Shown: in pieces, positions 26,851 through 35,457 of the stretch
Position numbering within the stretch: the stretch's first letter is position 1
How the letters are laid out: each line of letters opens with the position of its first letter
From: Neopusillimonas maritima
GTDB lineage: Bacteria > Pseudomonadota > Gammaproteobacteria > Burkholderiales > Burkholderiaceae_B
DNA: 64,000 nt
Reading direction: 5' to 3' (one strand)
NCBI RefSeq assembly: GCF_040930455.2
Contig: NZ_CP170494.1
Translations under genes and position numbers: made by a program
Notes under the pieces: generated by a model
Database searches by the model: none
What the model was told of the DNA's origin: nothing
Seen by the model: the letters and a program-made list of their open reading frames with translations, nothing else

Positions 26851-28221
26851 CTACTGCTTTTTTTCCGGCCGCTTCCAGTGATCTATCGTGGTTTGCCGTG
26901 AGCGCGACAACGTTAACTTGCCGGCGGGCGCATCTTTGGTTAGCGTGGTGCCGGCCCCCAGCGTGGCCCCTTTCCCCACACGAACCGGTGCAACCAACTG
27001 CGTGTCTGAACCAATAAAGGCGTCGTCTTCAATAATGGTTTGGAATTTGTTCACGCCGTCGTAATTGCAAGTGATGGTGCCGGCACCAATATTCACGCGC
27101 TCGCCCACGTGGGCATCGCCAATGTACGCCAAATGGTTCGCTTTCGACCCTTTACCCAAACGGCTTTTCTTGATTTCCACAAAATTGCCCACATGCGCCT
27201 GTTCGCCCACTTGTGCACCTGGGCGCAGGCGCGCATAAGGGCCGATACGGGCCTGTGCACCCACCACTGCGTCTTCGATATGGCTGAACGCTTCAACCAA
27301 CGACCCAGCGCCAATTGTCGCGGCTTTCACCACGCAGTGCGGCCCCACACGCACACCGTCTTCCAGCACGACATCGCCTTCAAACACACAACCCACATCG
27401 ATGAACACGTCGCGCCCACATTGCAGGGTGCCACGCAAATCAAAACGGGCCGGGTCGGCTAGCGTGACGCCCTGCTCAAGCAGGCGCCGCGCCTGCTCCG
27501 CCTGCCACAAGCGCTCAAGCTGAGCCTGCTGAACCCGGCTGTTAACACCCAGAGTTTCATAAGCAGCTGAAGGATGAGCGGACCCCACCGTCACGCCGTC
27601 GCGAACCGCCAGGCCCACCACGTCCGTCAGGTAATACTCACCTTGAGCATTGTTGTTGGAAACTTGCCCCAGCCATTCAATGAGCTTGCCTGTGGGCGCT
27701 GCAAGAATGCCCGTATTCACCTCGTTAATGGCGCGTTCTGCATCGTTGGCATCTTTGTGTTCCACAATGCGCTCTACGTGGCCGCTTGAACCCCGCACAA
27801 TGCGGCCGTAGCCGGTAGGATCCGCCAGCTTTTCGGTAAGAATCGCCAAGCCGCCATGGCGCGCTTCCAACAGACTTTCCAGGGTGGCCGATTGCACCAA
27901 AGGCACGTCGCCATACAACACCAAGGTCGCCCCGCTCGGATCGGCCTGCTGCAATAACGGAATAGCCTGCATAACGGCATGGCCGGTGCCCTGCTGCGGG
28001 CTTTGCAATACAAAATCCAAATCGGCGGCATGCGCGAAGGCTTCTTTCACCGTTTCGGCGCCGTGCCCCACTACCACAACAATACGGCCCGGATTCAATA
28101 ACCGGGCCTGATCAATAACGTGTGCCAGCATGGGTTTGCCGGCAACAGGGTGAAGCACTTTAGGCAGGCTGGACTGCATACGCTTACCCAACCCTGCTGC
28201 CAGAATCACAATATTCAACAT
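26851..28221 (-). CDS. glmU: Bifunctional GlcNAc-1-P uridyltransferase/GlcN-1-P acetyltransferase
   Basis: A 456-residue cytosolic enzyme making UDP-GlcNAc. The N-terminal uridyltransferase has the signature LAAGLGKRMQSSLPKVL at about 7-23, and GQGTGHAV-like QQGTGHAVMQAIPLL. The C-terminal left-handed beta-helix holds repeated hexapeptides and the acetyltransferase motif VNIGAGTITCNYDGVNKFQT. Length is normal for the family. It lies 30 bases after phaM and nine before the MFS gene. Confidence 0.97.
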   Translation of the reverse strand: MLNIVILAAGLGKRMQSSLPKVLHPVAGKPMLAHVIDQARLLNPGRIVVVVGHGAETVKEAFAHAADLDFVLQSPQQGTGHAVMQAIPLLQQADPSGATLVLYGDVPLVQSATLESLLEARHGGLAILTEKLADPTGYGRIVRGSSGHVERIVEHKDANDAERAINEVNTGILAAPTGKLIEWLGQVSNNNAQGEYYLTDVVGLAVRDGVTVGSAHPSAAYETLGVNSRVQQAQLERLWQAEQARRLLEQGVTLADPARFDLRGTLQCGRDVFIDVGCVFEGDVVLEDGVRVGPHCVVKAATIGAGSLVEAFSHIEDAVVGAQARIGPYARLRPGAQVGEQAHVGNFVEIKKSRLGKGSKANHLAYIGDAHVGERVNIGAGTITCNYDGVNKFQTIIEDDAFIGSDTQLVAPVRVGKGATLGAGTTLTKDAPAGKLTLSRSRQTTIDHWKRPEKKQ

Positions 28222-28251
28222 GAATAAAACACTTTCAGGAAAGTTTGCTGA

Positions 28252-29127
28252 TCAACCTGCTGCTTTTTTCGCCGCAGAACGTTTGCGGGCGGCTGTTTTA
28301 CGCGCCGCGCCGGTTTTTTTGCGCGCCGCGCCGGTTTTTTTGCGCGCCGCGCCGGTTTTTTTGCGCGCCGCGGCCCCGGTTGGCTTGCGTGCACGCGCAG
28401 CCGCCGTCCGTTTCGGCGCTGAAGCCGTTGACATCGTGCTTTTGGCGTCGGCCGACGAGGCGGAAGCACCCGCTGCCTTTTTAGCACCGGAACCTGTCTT
28501 GCCGGGGGAGTCTTCAGTTGCCGTACCGGCCGAGGTAGCCGACGCCAACGTATTGAATTGGTTTTGCAACATCGACCACCAGGCCTGGGCCGCTTCGGAC
28601 CCCTGTTGCATGGCTTCTGCGCCTTGCCTCATTGCGTCGGCACTGGCATCTGCCTCACCTTGCGGTGATGCCCCGCCGGCCTTCTTGCCCGCTGCACCGG
28701 CTGGGTCGTGCTCTGTTGCAGGTGCCGGTTTAATTTTGGCCTGCCCCGACGGTTTCAAACCCAGCGCCACCTCTAGTGCCGAAGGGTTGTCACCATTGCC
28801 GGTCATGCCTTCAGGCGAAACAAAAGACTTTAATGTAGAAATAGTGGCGCGCTGAACCTCCAGGCCCTGAATAGTGCTGGTGAGCATCGACAAGTTCATG
28901 CGCAACCAGTTTTCAACGGTACGTAACTCGGCAATACGGCGGTCGAGATCTTCAATATTCATGGGCGGCGCGGCCAGCCCAAGCCCGTGCGAGGCACCCG
29001 CCTGAGCCAGGTTATCCCAGGCCTGACGCATCATTTCAATACTGGCCAGCATGGGGTTGTGCCCAAAATCACCTTGTTGACCAAGCCCCGGGAACATAAA
29101 CGGATTACTGTTATTCGATTGAGTCAT
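28252..29127 (-). CDS. phaM: PhaM-type polyhydroxyalkanoate granule-associated protein
   Basis: A 291-residue protein. The N-terminal part (NPMLASIEMMRQAW, then LDRRIAELRTVENWLRMNLS, then QGLEVQRATISTL) matches PhaM proteins, which activate PHA synthase, bind granules and attach them to DNA. The C-terminal 80 residues are alanine, lysine and arginine rich with the repeated unit KKTGAAR, like histone H1-type DNA-binding tails of the family. The tail is encoded by a tandem DNA repeat. It stands between a Nudix gene and glmU. PHA-related function is from family knowledge; no pha synthase is in the window. Confidence 0.8.
   Translation of the reverse strand: MTQSNNSNPFMFPGLGQQGDFGHNPMLASIEMMRQAWDNLAQAGASHGLGLAAPPMNIEDLDRRIAELRTVENWLRMNLSMLTSTIQGLEVQRATISTLKSFVSPEGMTGNGDNPSALEVALGLKPSGQAKIKPAPATEHDPAGAAGKKAGGASPQGEADASADAMRQGAEAMQQGSEAAQAWWSMLQNQFNTLASATSAGTATEDSPGKTGSGAKKAAGASASSADAKSTMSTASAPKRTAAARARKPTGAAARKKTGAARKKTGAARKKTGAARKTAARKRSAAKKAAG
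28300..28371. repeat. 21-base tandem repeat in the 3' part of phaM
   Basis: Three consecutive 21-base units and part of a fourth, each with the sequence GCGCGCCGCGCCGG followed by seven T on the plus strand, run from 28300 to 28371. Translated on the minus strand they give the KKTGAAR repeats of the DNA-binding tail. The unit length is a multiple of three, so changes in copy number keep the frame; the T7 runs could also slip. Confidence 0.85.
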
Positions 29128-29166
29128 AGCGCCTCCGCACCAACGTTAGCAAGGAACAAAACCATT

Positions 29167-29997
29167 TTACGCAGTTTGCATCAGGCGTGACCGTAAACTG
29201 TCCAAAATAACCAGCGATGCCTCCAGGGTGAACTGTTCTTCCGTGAGCAACTGCCATAGCTGTTCAGGCGTCACCGCCATAATTTCACTCACTTCGCCGT
29301 CGATATTACGCGGCGTCACGGAGTCGGCCAGCACGCACTCGCTGATCAAGACATCTTCCACTTGGTAGCCTTCCGGCAAGCGACGATGCATACGCACAAT
29401 GGTGCGCATTGGATCGCGCTGTGCGATATCAGTTTCAGCCAAACCCGCCTCTTCGTAACTTTCGCGCACCAATGCCGTGTCCATATCTTCACCCGCGCCG
29501 GCCAATCCACCTACCAGGGTGTCCAGCATGTCAGGGTCGGTGCTTTTTGTAGCGGAACGCCGCGCCACATATAAACGCCCGTCCGGAGTCCAGGCATTCA
29601 AGTGCACTGCGCGCGTCAGCAAACCCATTGGGCGGACCGCGGCGCGTTCAATCGCACCCAGGCGACAACCTTCACCCACGACATCCAATAGCTCATCGCG
29701 CCAGCCGCGCGCGCAACCGGCTTCTTTAAGCGCCACGGCCACATTGGCCAAAAGCGCGTTCAACGCCGCAGAAGGGTTCACAAAGCGCGCGCCCACATGC
29801 ACCGCCTCGTGCTCGACCCGGACCCCTTCAAGCGCCTGCACCGCCTCGGTTGCCCGTGCAGTGATCCAGCCACACACCCGACCCGCAATCGTAAGGGGCC
29901 GGGAACCCGGCGGAGGCAATTGTTGCAGACGCGGATGAAGCGCTTCAAGACGTGCCTGAACCTGGCTTAGCGTAAGGGATTCAATGTGTGCATTCAT
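29167..29997 (-). CDS. Nudix hydrolase with N-terminal DUF4743-like domain
   Basis: A 276-residue protein whose second half contains a complete Nudix box, G-x5-E-x7-REUxEExGU, read as GLAGAGEDMDTALVRESYEE plus AGL (about residues 167-189). The N-terminal 120 residues resemble the domain found with thiamine-pyrophosphokinase-associated Nudix proteins (DUF4743). I chose ATG 29997; the open frame continues 47 codons further into the cta promoter region without support. It probably hydrolyses a nucleoside-diphosphate-type substrate in the cytosol. It heads the minus-strand run to phaM and glmU. Confidence 0.8.
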   Translation of the reverse strand: MNAHIESLTLSQVQARLEALHPRLQQLPPPGSRPLTIAGRVCGWITARATEAVQALEGVRVEHEAVHVGARFVNPSAALNALLANVAVALKEAGCARGWRDELLDVVGEGCRLGAIERAAVRPMGLLTRAVHLNAWTPDGRLYVARRSATKSTDPDMLDTLVGGLAGAGEDMDTALVRESYEEAGLAETDIAQRDPMRTIVRMHRRLPEGYQVEDVLISECVLADSVTPRNIDGEVSEIMAVTPEQLWQLLTEEQFTLEASLVILDSLRSRLMQTA

Positions 29998-30025
29998 GCG
30001 CAAATTGTAGTGTAAGACGGCCCCA

Positions 30026-30057
30026 TTGCCCCACGACCGCCGCAGGTTCGTTATAAT
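30026..30057 (+). promoter_or_regulatory. Candidate promoter of the cytochrome oxidase cluster
   Basis: A perfect TATAAT at 30052-30057 precedes ctaC by about 170 bases. Upstream, TTGCCC at 30026-30031 is the only -35-like hexamer, but the 20-base spacer is longer than usual. It reads towards ctaC and would leave a long leader. Confidence 0.45.
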
Positions 30058-30228
30058 TCTGCGGTTTAGACGTAATTCAATGGGGCATAGTCCGGGTGGG
30101 TCTGTCGTGCACAGGCCGTTTGTACTCGTCCTTGCCATCTGATAATTGTGCTCACGCCGCAGGCCGGCTTACCCATGCCTGCCGGTCAACGCCGGGAACG
30201 GCAGGGCACACTGTATTTCGAGGTCAGC

Positions 30229-31386
30229 ATGAAGAAGTTGAGAGGGGTACTGGGCACCAGCGCATTGCTATTTGCAAGTGTGGCCGGTGCGCAGGTGAAA
30301 GATATGCCGGGGGGTCCAAGGGTCAACCAGCTGAATCTGCCGGAAGGGGTTACCCAGATTGCCAGCGATATTGTTTGGTTGCACTGGATGATGCTTATCA
30401 TCTGTACGGTCATCTTCATTGGCGTATTCGGGGTCATGTTTTACTCCATCGTCCGCCACCGCAAGGCCGCCGGCTTCAAGCCTTCCAAGTTCCACGAGCA
30501 CGTGGGTGTGGAAGTGGCCTGGACGGTTATCCCTTTCCTTATTGTGGTAGCCATGGCGCTGCCCGCCACCAAAACCGTGGTGGCCATGAAAGACACCTCC
30601 AGTGCCGACCTCACTGTTAAGGTTACCGGCTATCAATGGAAATGGGGCTACGAATACGTCGACGGCGCGGCTGAAGGCGTCAGCTTCCTCTCGAACCTGA
30701 GCACCCCCATGGCACAGCGCCTGGGTAAAGAACCCCCCGGAGAGTTCTATCTCATGGAGGTCGACCAGCCACTGGTTGTGCCGGTCGACAAGAAAGTACG
30801 TATTGTGCTGACCGCCGGCGACGTCATCCACTCCTGGATGGTGCCCGAATTAGGTGTTAAGCAAGACGCCATTCCCGGCTTCCTGCGCGACACCTGGTTC
30901 CGTGCCGAAAAAATTGGTACCTATCGCGGCCAGTGTGCAGAGCTCTGTGGTAAAGACCACGCCTACATGCCCATTGTGGTCAACGTCGTCTCGCAAGACG
31001 ACTTCAACGCCTGGGCGCAAGAGCAGCAGAAAGCCTTGGCCAACGCAGCCGACGACCCAACCAAAGAGTGGACCAAAGAAGAACTCATGACACGTGGCGA
31101 GCAGGTTTACGCTGCCAACTGCGTTGCATGCCACCAGGCCAACGGCAAGGGCACACCGGGCGCGTTCCCTGCGCTCGACGGCTCACAAGTGGTTCTGGGC
31201 CCAATGAAAACACAGCTTGAAACCGTGTTGAATGGGGTTCAGGGCACAGCCATGGCGGCCTTCCGCGACCAGCTTAACGATGTGGAAATTGCTGCTGTCA
31301 GCACCTACATCCGCAACGCCTGGAGCAATGAAGGCAAAGGTGAAGACCCGGTTGTTCAACCTGCCGAAGTCACCGCCTTGCGCTAG
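30229..31386 (+). CDS. ctaC: Cytochrome c oxidase subunit II with fused cytochrome c domain
   Basis: A 385-residue periplasm-facing subunit. It has a signal peptide, two membrane helices (about 48-72 and 95-115), a cupredoxin domain with the dinuclear CuA ligands H201, C236, E238, C240, H244 and M247, and a C-terminal c-type heme site C298-x2-C301-H302. The added heme domain places it with the caa3-like subunit II proteins common in Burkholderiales. I use the ATG at 30229 (after GAGGTCAGC), which begins the signal peptide; the frame is open 27 codons further upstream. It opens the oxidase cluster. Confidence 0.95.
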   Translation: MKKLRGVLGTSALLFASVAGAQVKDMPGGPRVNQLNLPEGVTQIASDIVWLHWMMLIICTVIFIGVFGVMFYSIVRHRKAAGFKPSKFHEHVGVEVAWTVIPFLIVVAMALPATKTVVAMKDTSSADLTVKVTGYQWKWGYEYVDGAAEGVSFLSNLSTPMAQRLGKEPPGEFYLMEVDQPLVVPVDKKVRIVLTAGDVIHSWMVPELGVKQDAIPGFLRDTWFRAEKIGTYRGQCAELCGKDHAYMPIVVNVVSQDDFNAWAQEQQKALANAADDPTKEWTKEELMTRGEQVYAANCVACHQANGKGTPGAFPALDGSQVVLGPMKTQLETVLNGVQGTAMAAFRDQLNDVEIAAVSTYIRNAWSNEGKGEDPVVQPAEVTALR

Positions 31387-31478
31387 GCGCAACGTTGTTA
31401 ACGTAGTTTATTCGCTAGTTTTTTCTACCGGGGTCGCGCTGGAACACACGGCCCCGGCAAAGTAGGAAGGAGTCCACC

Positions 31479-33071
31479 ATGAGCAGTATCACTGCCGATC
31501 ACACCCACGGGCACGACGATCACGCCCATGGCGCCCCCAAGGGGTGGCGCCGTTGGCTGTTCGCCACGAACCACAAAGACATCGGGACGATGTACCTCAT
31601 CTTCTCGTTCCTTATGCTGCTGGAAGGCGGTACCCTGGCTTTGTTGCTGCGTACCGAGCTATTCGAACCCGGCCTGCAGTTTTTCCAGCCGGAACTGTTC
31701 AACCAGTTCACCACCATGCACGGCATTATTATGGTGTTCGGCGCCATCATGCCGGCCTTCGTAGGCTTCGCCAACTGGATGATTCCGCTGCAAATCGGCG
31801 CCTCCGACATGGCCTTTGCCCGCATGAACAACTTCAGCTTCTGGCTGTTGCCGGTCGGTGCCATTCTGTTTACGGCATCCTTCTTCGTTCCGGGCGGTGC
31901 CATGGCGGCGGGCTGGACAATGTACGCGCCGCTTACGCTGCAAATGGGCGCCGGCATGGACCTGGCCATTTTTGGTGTGCACATTCTGGGTGCTTCATCC
32001 ATTATGGGCGCCATCAACATTATCGTCACCATTCTGAACATGCGCGCACCCGGCATGACGCTCATGAAAATGCCGCTATTCTGCTGGACTTGGCTCATTA
32101 CGGCATACCTGCTTATTGCCGTGATGCCCGTGTTGGCCGCCGCCGTAACCATGCTGCTCACCGACCGCCACTTCGGCACCGCGTTCTTCAACGCCGCGGC
32201 GGGTGGTGACCCTGTTCTGTATCAGCACGTGTTCTGGTTCTTCGGTCACCCCGAGGTCTACATTATGATTCTGCCGGCCTTTGGCATCGTGTCCGCCATC
32301 GTGCCTGCATTCTCGCGCAAGCGTTTGTTCGGCTATGCCTCCATGGTGTATGCAACGGCCGCCATTGCCATTCTTTCCTTCTTGGTATGGGCGCACCACA
32401 TGTTCACCACCGGCATGCCGGTAACCGGACAGTTGTACTTCATGTACGCCACCATGCTTATTTCGGTGCCCACCGGCGTGAAGATCTTCAACTGGGTGGC
32501 CACCATGTGGCGCGGCTCCATGAGCTTTGAAACCCCAATGTTGTTCTCGATCGGCTTTATCTTCGTGTTCACCATCGGCGGCTTTACCGGCCTGATCCTG
32601 GCTGTGGCGCCCATCGATATCGCCGTGCACGATACCTACTATGTGGTGGCGCACTTCCATTACGTGTTGGTGGCCGGCTCGTTGTTCGCCCTGTTCGGCG
32701 GTGCGTACTACTGGCTGCCCAAATGGACAGGCCGTATGTACGACGAACGCCTGGCCAAATGGCACTTCTGGTCAACCATGATTTCCTTTAACGTCACTTT
32801 CTTCCCCATGCACTTCCTGGGTCTGGCCGGCATGCCGCGTCGCTATGCCGACTACGCAGCACAGTTCACCGATTTCCACCAGGTGGCCACAATTGGCGCA
32901 TTCTGGTTCGGTCTGTCGCAGCTGATCTTCATCTATGTTGTGCTGAAGGCTTACTCAGGTCGCGGCGAACCCGCTCCCGCCAAGCCATGGGAAGGCGCTG
33001 AAGGCCTCGAGTGGACGGTGCCCTCACCTGCACCCTTCCACACATTCGAAACGCCACCAGAAGTGAAGTAA
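31479..33071 (+). CDS. ctaD: Cytochrome c oxidase subunit I
   Basis: A 530-residue catalytic subunit with twelve membrane helices. Heme a and a3 ligands H81, H392 and H394 are present, as are the CuB ligands H257 (HPEVY), H306 and H307, with Y261 for the His-Tyr cross-link and E259 next to it, the arrangement of A-type proton-pumping oxidases. A histidine-rich N-terminus (DHTHGHDDHAHG) precedes the first helix, as in related betaproteobacterial enzymes. It follows ctaC by 92 bases. Confidence 0.98.
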   Translation: MSSITADHTHGHDDHAHGAPKGWRRWLFATNHKDIGTMYLIFSFLMLLEGGTLALLLRTELFEPGLQFFQPELFNQFTTMHGIIMVFGAIMPAFVGFANWMIPLQIGASDMAFARMNNFSFWLLPVGAILFTASFFVPGGAMAAGWTMYAPLTLQMGAGMDLAIFGVHILGASSIMGAINIIVTILNMRAPGMTLMKMPLFCWTWLITAYLLIAVMPVLAAAVTMLLTDRHFGTAFFNAAAGGDPVLYQHVFWFFGHPEVYIMILPAFGIVSAIVPAFSRKRLFGYASMVYATAAIAILSFLVWAHHMFTTGMPVTGQLYFMYATMLISVPTGVKIFNWVATMWRGSMSFETPMLFSIGFIFVFTIGGFTGLILAVAPIDIAVHDTYYVVAHFHYVLVAGSLFALFGGAYYWLPKWTGRMYDERLAKWHFWSTMISFNVTFFPMHFLGLAGMPRRYADYAAQFTDFHQVATIGAFWFGLSQLIFIYVVLKAYSGRGEPAPAKPWEGAEGLEWTVPSPAPFHTFETPPEVK

Positions 33072-33076
33072 CGTTT

Positions 33077-33181
33077 ATGACACCCGAACAACGCCGCCGC
33101 AATCGTATCACCGGCCTTATCCTGGCAGTTATCGTATTTGCCATTATGGGGTGGGTGTTCTACCGCGGCGGCATCGGCTAA
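33077..33181 (+). CDS. Cytochrome oxidase small assembly protein (34 aa)
   Basis: A 34-residue peptide starting MTPEQRRRNR and continuing with one hydrophobic helix (TGLILAVIVFAIMGWVF). Peptides of this size and pattern lie directly after ctaD in many betaproteobacteria, usually just before ctaG. It starts six bases after the ctaD stop. The name follows the family; its precise role is not established from sequence. Confidence 0.75.
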   Translation: MTPEQRRRNRITGLILAVIVFAIMGWVFYRGGIG

Positions 33182-33190
33182 AGTAGGTTT

Positions 33191-33415
33191 ATGAGCAACG
33201 ATCTGAAGGAACTGTCCAAGCGCAAGCTCAATTTCTTCCAAACAGTGAAAGCCGTTTTGTGGGGATTTTTTGGGGTACGCAAGGGCAAAGGCTACAACGA
33301 GGACATTGAACGCCTTAATCCGGTTCATTTAATCATTGCGGCCGTTATCGCCACCGTTATCTTCGTGGTAGGGCTGGTGCTAATAGCGCAATGGTTCGTT
33401 GCCCAAGCGGTTTAA
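33191..33415 (+). CDS. DUF2970 membrane protein in the oxidase cluster
   Basis: A 74-residue protein with an N-terminal amphipathic part (KRKLNFFQTVKAVLWGFFGVRKGKG) and one strong membrane helix (about 47-70). DUF2970 proteins typically sit between ctaG and ctaE in betaproteobacteria. Here the gene follows the 34-aa peptide by nine bases with no ctaG between them. Probably a small assembly or accessory factor. Confidence 0.75.
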   Translation: MSNDLKELSKRKLNFFQTVKAVLWGFFGVRKGKGYNEDIERLNPVHLIIAAVIATVIFVVGLVLIAQWFVAQAV

Positions 33416-33453
33416 TGTATTTGTAAAATTTAAATAATTCGTAGGAGAACACC

Positions 33454-34329
33454 ATGAGTGCAGGTCACTCGGCCAACGGCAATCAGGCACCTTACTACTA
33501 CGTGCCCGCCGACTCCGTGCATCCGGTGCGCGCCAGTATTGCTTTGTTATTCGTTTTGCTGGGCGCAGCCCTTTGGGTTAACAGTATTGCCGCCGGCCCC
33601 TGGCTGGTGCTGGTTGGCTTGCTGTTCCTGTTTTTCGTATTGTGGGGCTGGTTTGGCGATGCCATCCGGGAATCTGAAACCGGCATGAACAGTGCCCGGG
33701 TCGACGTCTCCTATCGCTGGAGCATGGCCTGGTTCATTTTCTCGGAAGTGATGTTCTTCGCCGCGTTCTTCGGGTCGCTGTGGTACGTGCGTGAAATCAC
33801 CACCCCATGGCTGTCCGACATCGACCACCGCAACTTGTTGTGGCCGAACTTCTCGGGCACCTGGCCAAACCTCGGGCCGGCAGGCGTCGTGGAAGCGTTC
33901 CAAACAGTGGGTCCGTTCTGGCTGCCCACTATTAATACGGCCTTGCTGCTTACTTCGGGTTTGACGCTTACCATTTCGCACCACGCACTGCGTGAAAACC
34001 ACCGGGGCAAAACAGCGTTCTGGTTGGCCGCCACCATTGTTCTGGGTTTCGTCTTCGTAGGCGTTCAGGCTTACGAATACATGCATGCGTATGCCGACCT
34101 GAACCTGCGCTTTGATTCCGGCGCATATGGCTCATTGTTCTACATGCTTACCGGCTTCCACGGCTTCCACGTCATTCTGGGTGCCACGATGCTTACCGTG
34201 ATTTTGTTCCGTTTACTTAAGGGGCATTTCACGGCAAACAACCACTTCGGCTTCGAAGGGGCTGCGTGGTATTGGCACTTCGTCGACGTCGTGTGGCTGG
34301 GCCTATACCTGTTTGTGTACTGGTTCTAA
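33454..34329 (+). CDS. ctaE: Cytochrome c oxidase subunit III
   Basis: A 291-residue membrane protein with seven hydrophobic segments. Family features include the MAWFIFSEVMFFAAFFGSLW helix, the TGFHGFHVILGA motif and the terminal WYWHFVDVVWLGLYLFVYWF helix. The ATG follows a GTAGGAGAACACC ribosome site. It closes the structural genes of the oxidase and is followed by a strong terminator. Confidence 0.96.
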   Translation: MSAGHSANGNQAPYYYVPADSVHPVRASIALLFVLLGAALWVNSIAAGPWLVLVGLLFLFFVLWGWFGDAIRESETGMNSARVDVSYRWSMAWFIFSEVMFFAAFFGSLWYVREITTPWLSDIDHRNLLWPNFSGTWPNLGPAGVVEAFQTVGPFWLPTINTALLLTSGLTLTISHHALRENHRGKTAFWLAATIVLGFVFVGVQAYEYMHAYADLNLRFDSGAYGSLFYMLTGFHGFHVILGATMLTVILFRLLKGHFTANNHFGFEGAAWYWHFVDVVWLGLYLFVYWF

Positions 34330-34366
34330 AAGTTGCCCAAGCGCCCGGCTATGCGCCGGGCACGTT

Positions 34367-34395
34367 AAAGCCGGTCGACATGACCGGCTTTTTTT
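34367..34395 (+). terminator. Rho-independent terminator after ctaE
   Basis: AAAGCCGGTC pairs with GACCGGCTTT around a short loop and is followed by a T run to 34395. A second GC-rich hairpin (GCCCGGCTATGCGCCGGGC) lies just upstream. The structure separates ctaCDE from the assembly genes, and can also act for the convergent DUF2909 gene. Confidence 0.85.
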
Positions 34396-34612
34396 ATGGC
34401 TGAACAGGCCGGAACGTAATGCCGGTACTTTCAATCCAGCCCTGGTGATGGGCCAGCAATACAAATAAAAACAACAGAATTGAAAGCCCAATTCTGACGG
34501 TTAAAGCGTTAACGGTTCGATTCGAGCCACCTTTGTCACGCATTAGGTAAATAAACGCCGACGCCAGGCTGGCCAAAATACCCAGAAACGCCAGAATCAC
34601 AATAATGCGCAT
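34394..34612 (-). CDS. DUF2909-type twin-helix membrane protein
   Basis: A 72-residue protein with two membrane helices (about 2-22 and 42-60). I start it at ATG 34612, preceded by GGGGGAG. Small twin-transmembrane proteins of this kind lie in reverse orientation between ctaE and SURF1 in many Burkholderiales, and the placement here is the same. No biochemical function is known to me. Confidence 0.75.
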   Translation of the reverse strand: MRIIVILAFLGILASLASAFIYLMRDKGGSNRTVNALTVRIGLSILLFLFVLLAHHQGWIESTGITFRPVQP

Positions 34613-34648
34613 GATCAGCTCCCCCGAGAAACTATAATTATCGCAGAC

Positions 34649-35455
34649 ATGACGCAAGCAAACCTTCCTCTTCGCACCCTATCGGCACTTATTACACTGG
34701 CCATTGTGGCGGCAGTGTGCTTTTCTCTCGGGCAATGGCAACTCGACCGCGCCGCCGAACGCGAGGCGATTCTGGAGCGAATAAATGCGGGTCGCGCCAT
34801 GGCGCCACTGGCGCTGCGCGTACAAACCCCCGCGGCACAGCTTACGCCGTGGCGTCGTGTTCAGGCAACGGGCCAATGGCTTGATCAGTTCACCGTATTA
34901 TTGGCGAACCGCAACCACGAAGGGCGACCAGGGTACTGGGTGGCGACGCCTTTGGAGCTGGAATCGAACCAAGCCGTTCTCGTTTTAAGAGGCTGGATTC
35001 CGCGCCCCATCGGGGCCGGCCAAAGCCTGCCGGAACTGAGCGGCGCAGCAGGCACACAAACCATCGAAGGTGAGTTGCTAAGCCATATTCCACGGCTCCT
35101 TGAACTCTGGTCTTTTGGCTCGGCCAACACCGAGTCGCCTCTAGAACAACCCAACTGGAAAGAACACCATTCGCCGCCGGAGTTGCAAAATTTATCGCTG
35201 CAAGACGCGGAACGGGCAACCGGGCTAAAATTGCTTCCTGCTGTTGTGCAACAAACATCCGCCGACCGGCTTCCAAATGGAACACCGCTCATTCAAGACT
35301 GGGCCGCCCCACAAACCGACGCCGATAAAAATCGCGGTTACGCACTGCAATGGTTTATTTTTGCGCTTATTGCAGTGGGTGCATGGCTGGTCGTTGCATG
35401 GCGCGCATGGCAACGCAGGCGCAAAGTAGCGTCACCTTCCCACTTCAAGGAATAA
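34649..35455 (+). CDS. SURF1 family cytochrome oxidase biogenesis protein
   Basis: A 268-residue inner-membrane protein with an N-terminal helix (SALITLAIVAAVCFSLGQWQ) and a C-terminal helix (about 233-253) around a periplasmic domain. Family signatures LGQWQLDRAAER and VLVLRGWIPR are present. SURF1 proteins help insert heme a into subunit I. It is divergent from the DUF2909 gene and is followed two bases later by the SCO-like gene. Confidence 0.9.
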   Translation: MTQANLPLRTLSALITLAIVAAVCFSLGQWQLDRAAEREAILERINAGRAMAPLALRVQTPAAQLTPWRRVQATGQWLDQFTVLLANRNHEGRPGYWVATPLELESNQAVLVLRGWIPRPIGAGQSLPELSGAAGTQTIEGELLSHIPRLLELWSFGSANTESPLEQPNWKEHHSPPELQNLSLQDAERATGLKLLPAVVQQTSADRLPNGTPLIQDWAAPQTDADKNRGYALQWFIFALIAVGAWLVVAWRAWQRRRKVASPSHFKE

Positions 35456-35457
35456 CT

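Noticed and set aside
32076..32765. 229-codon minus-strand frame opposite ctaD
   Set aside because: His/Gly-rich antisense shadow of a strongly conserved oxidase gene.
35350..35457. Upstream extension of the SCO-like gene to an ATG at 35350
   Set aside because: It lies wholly inside SURF1 in another frame; the GTG at 35458 has a ribosome site.
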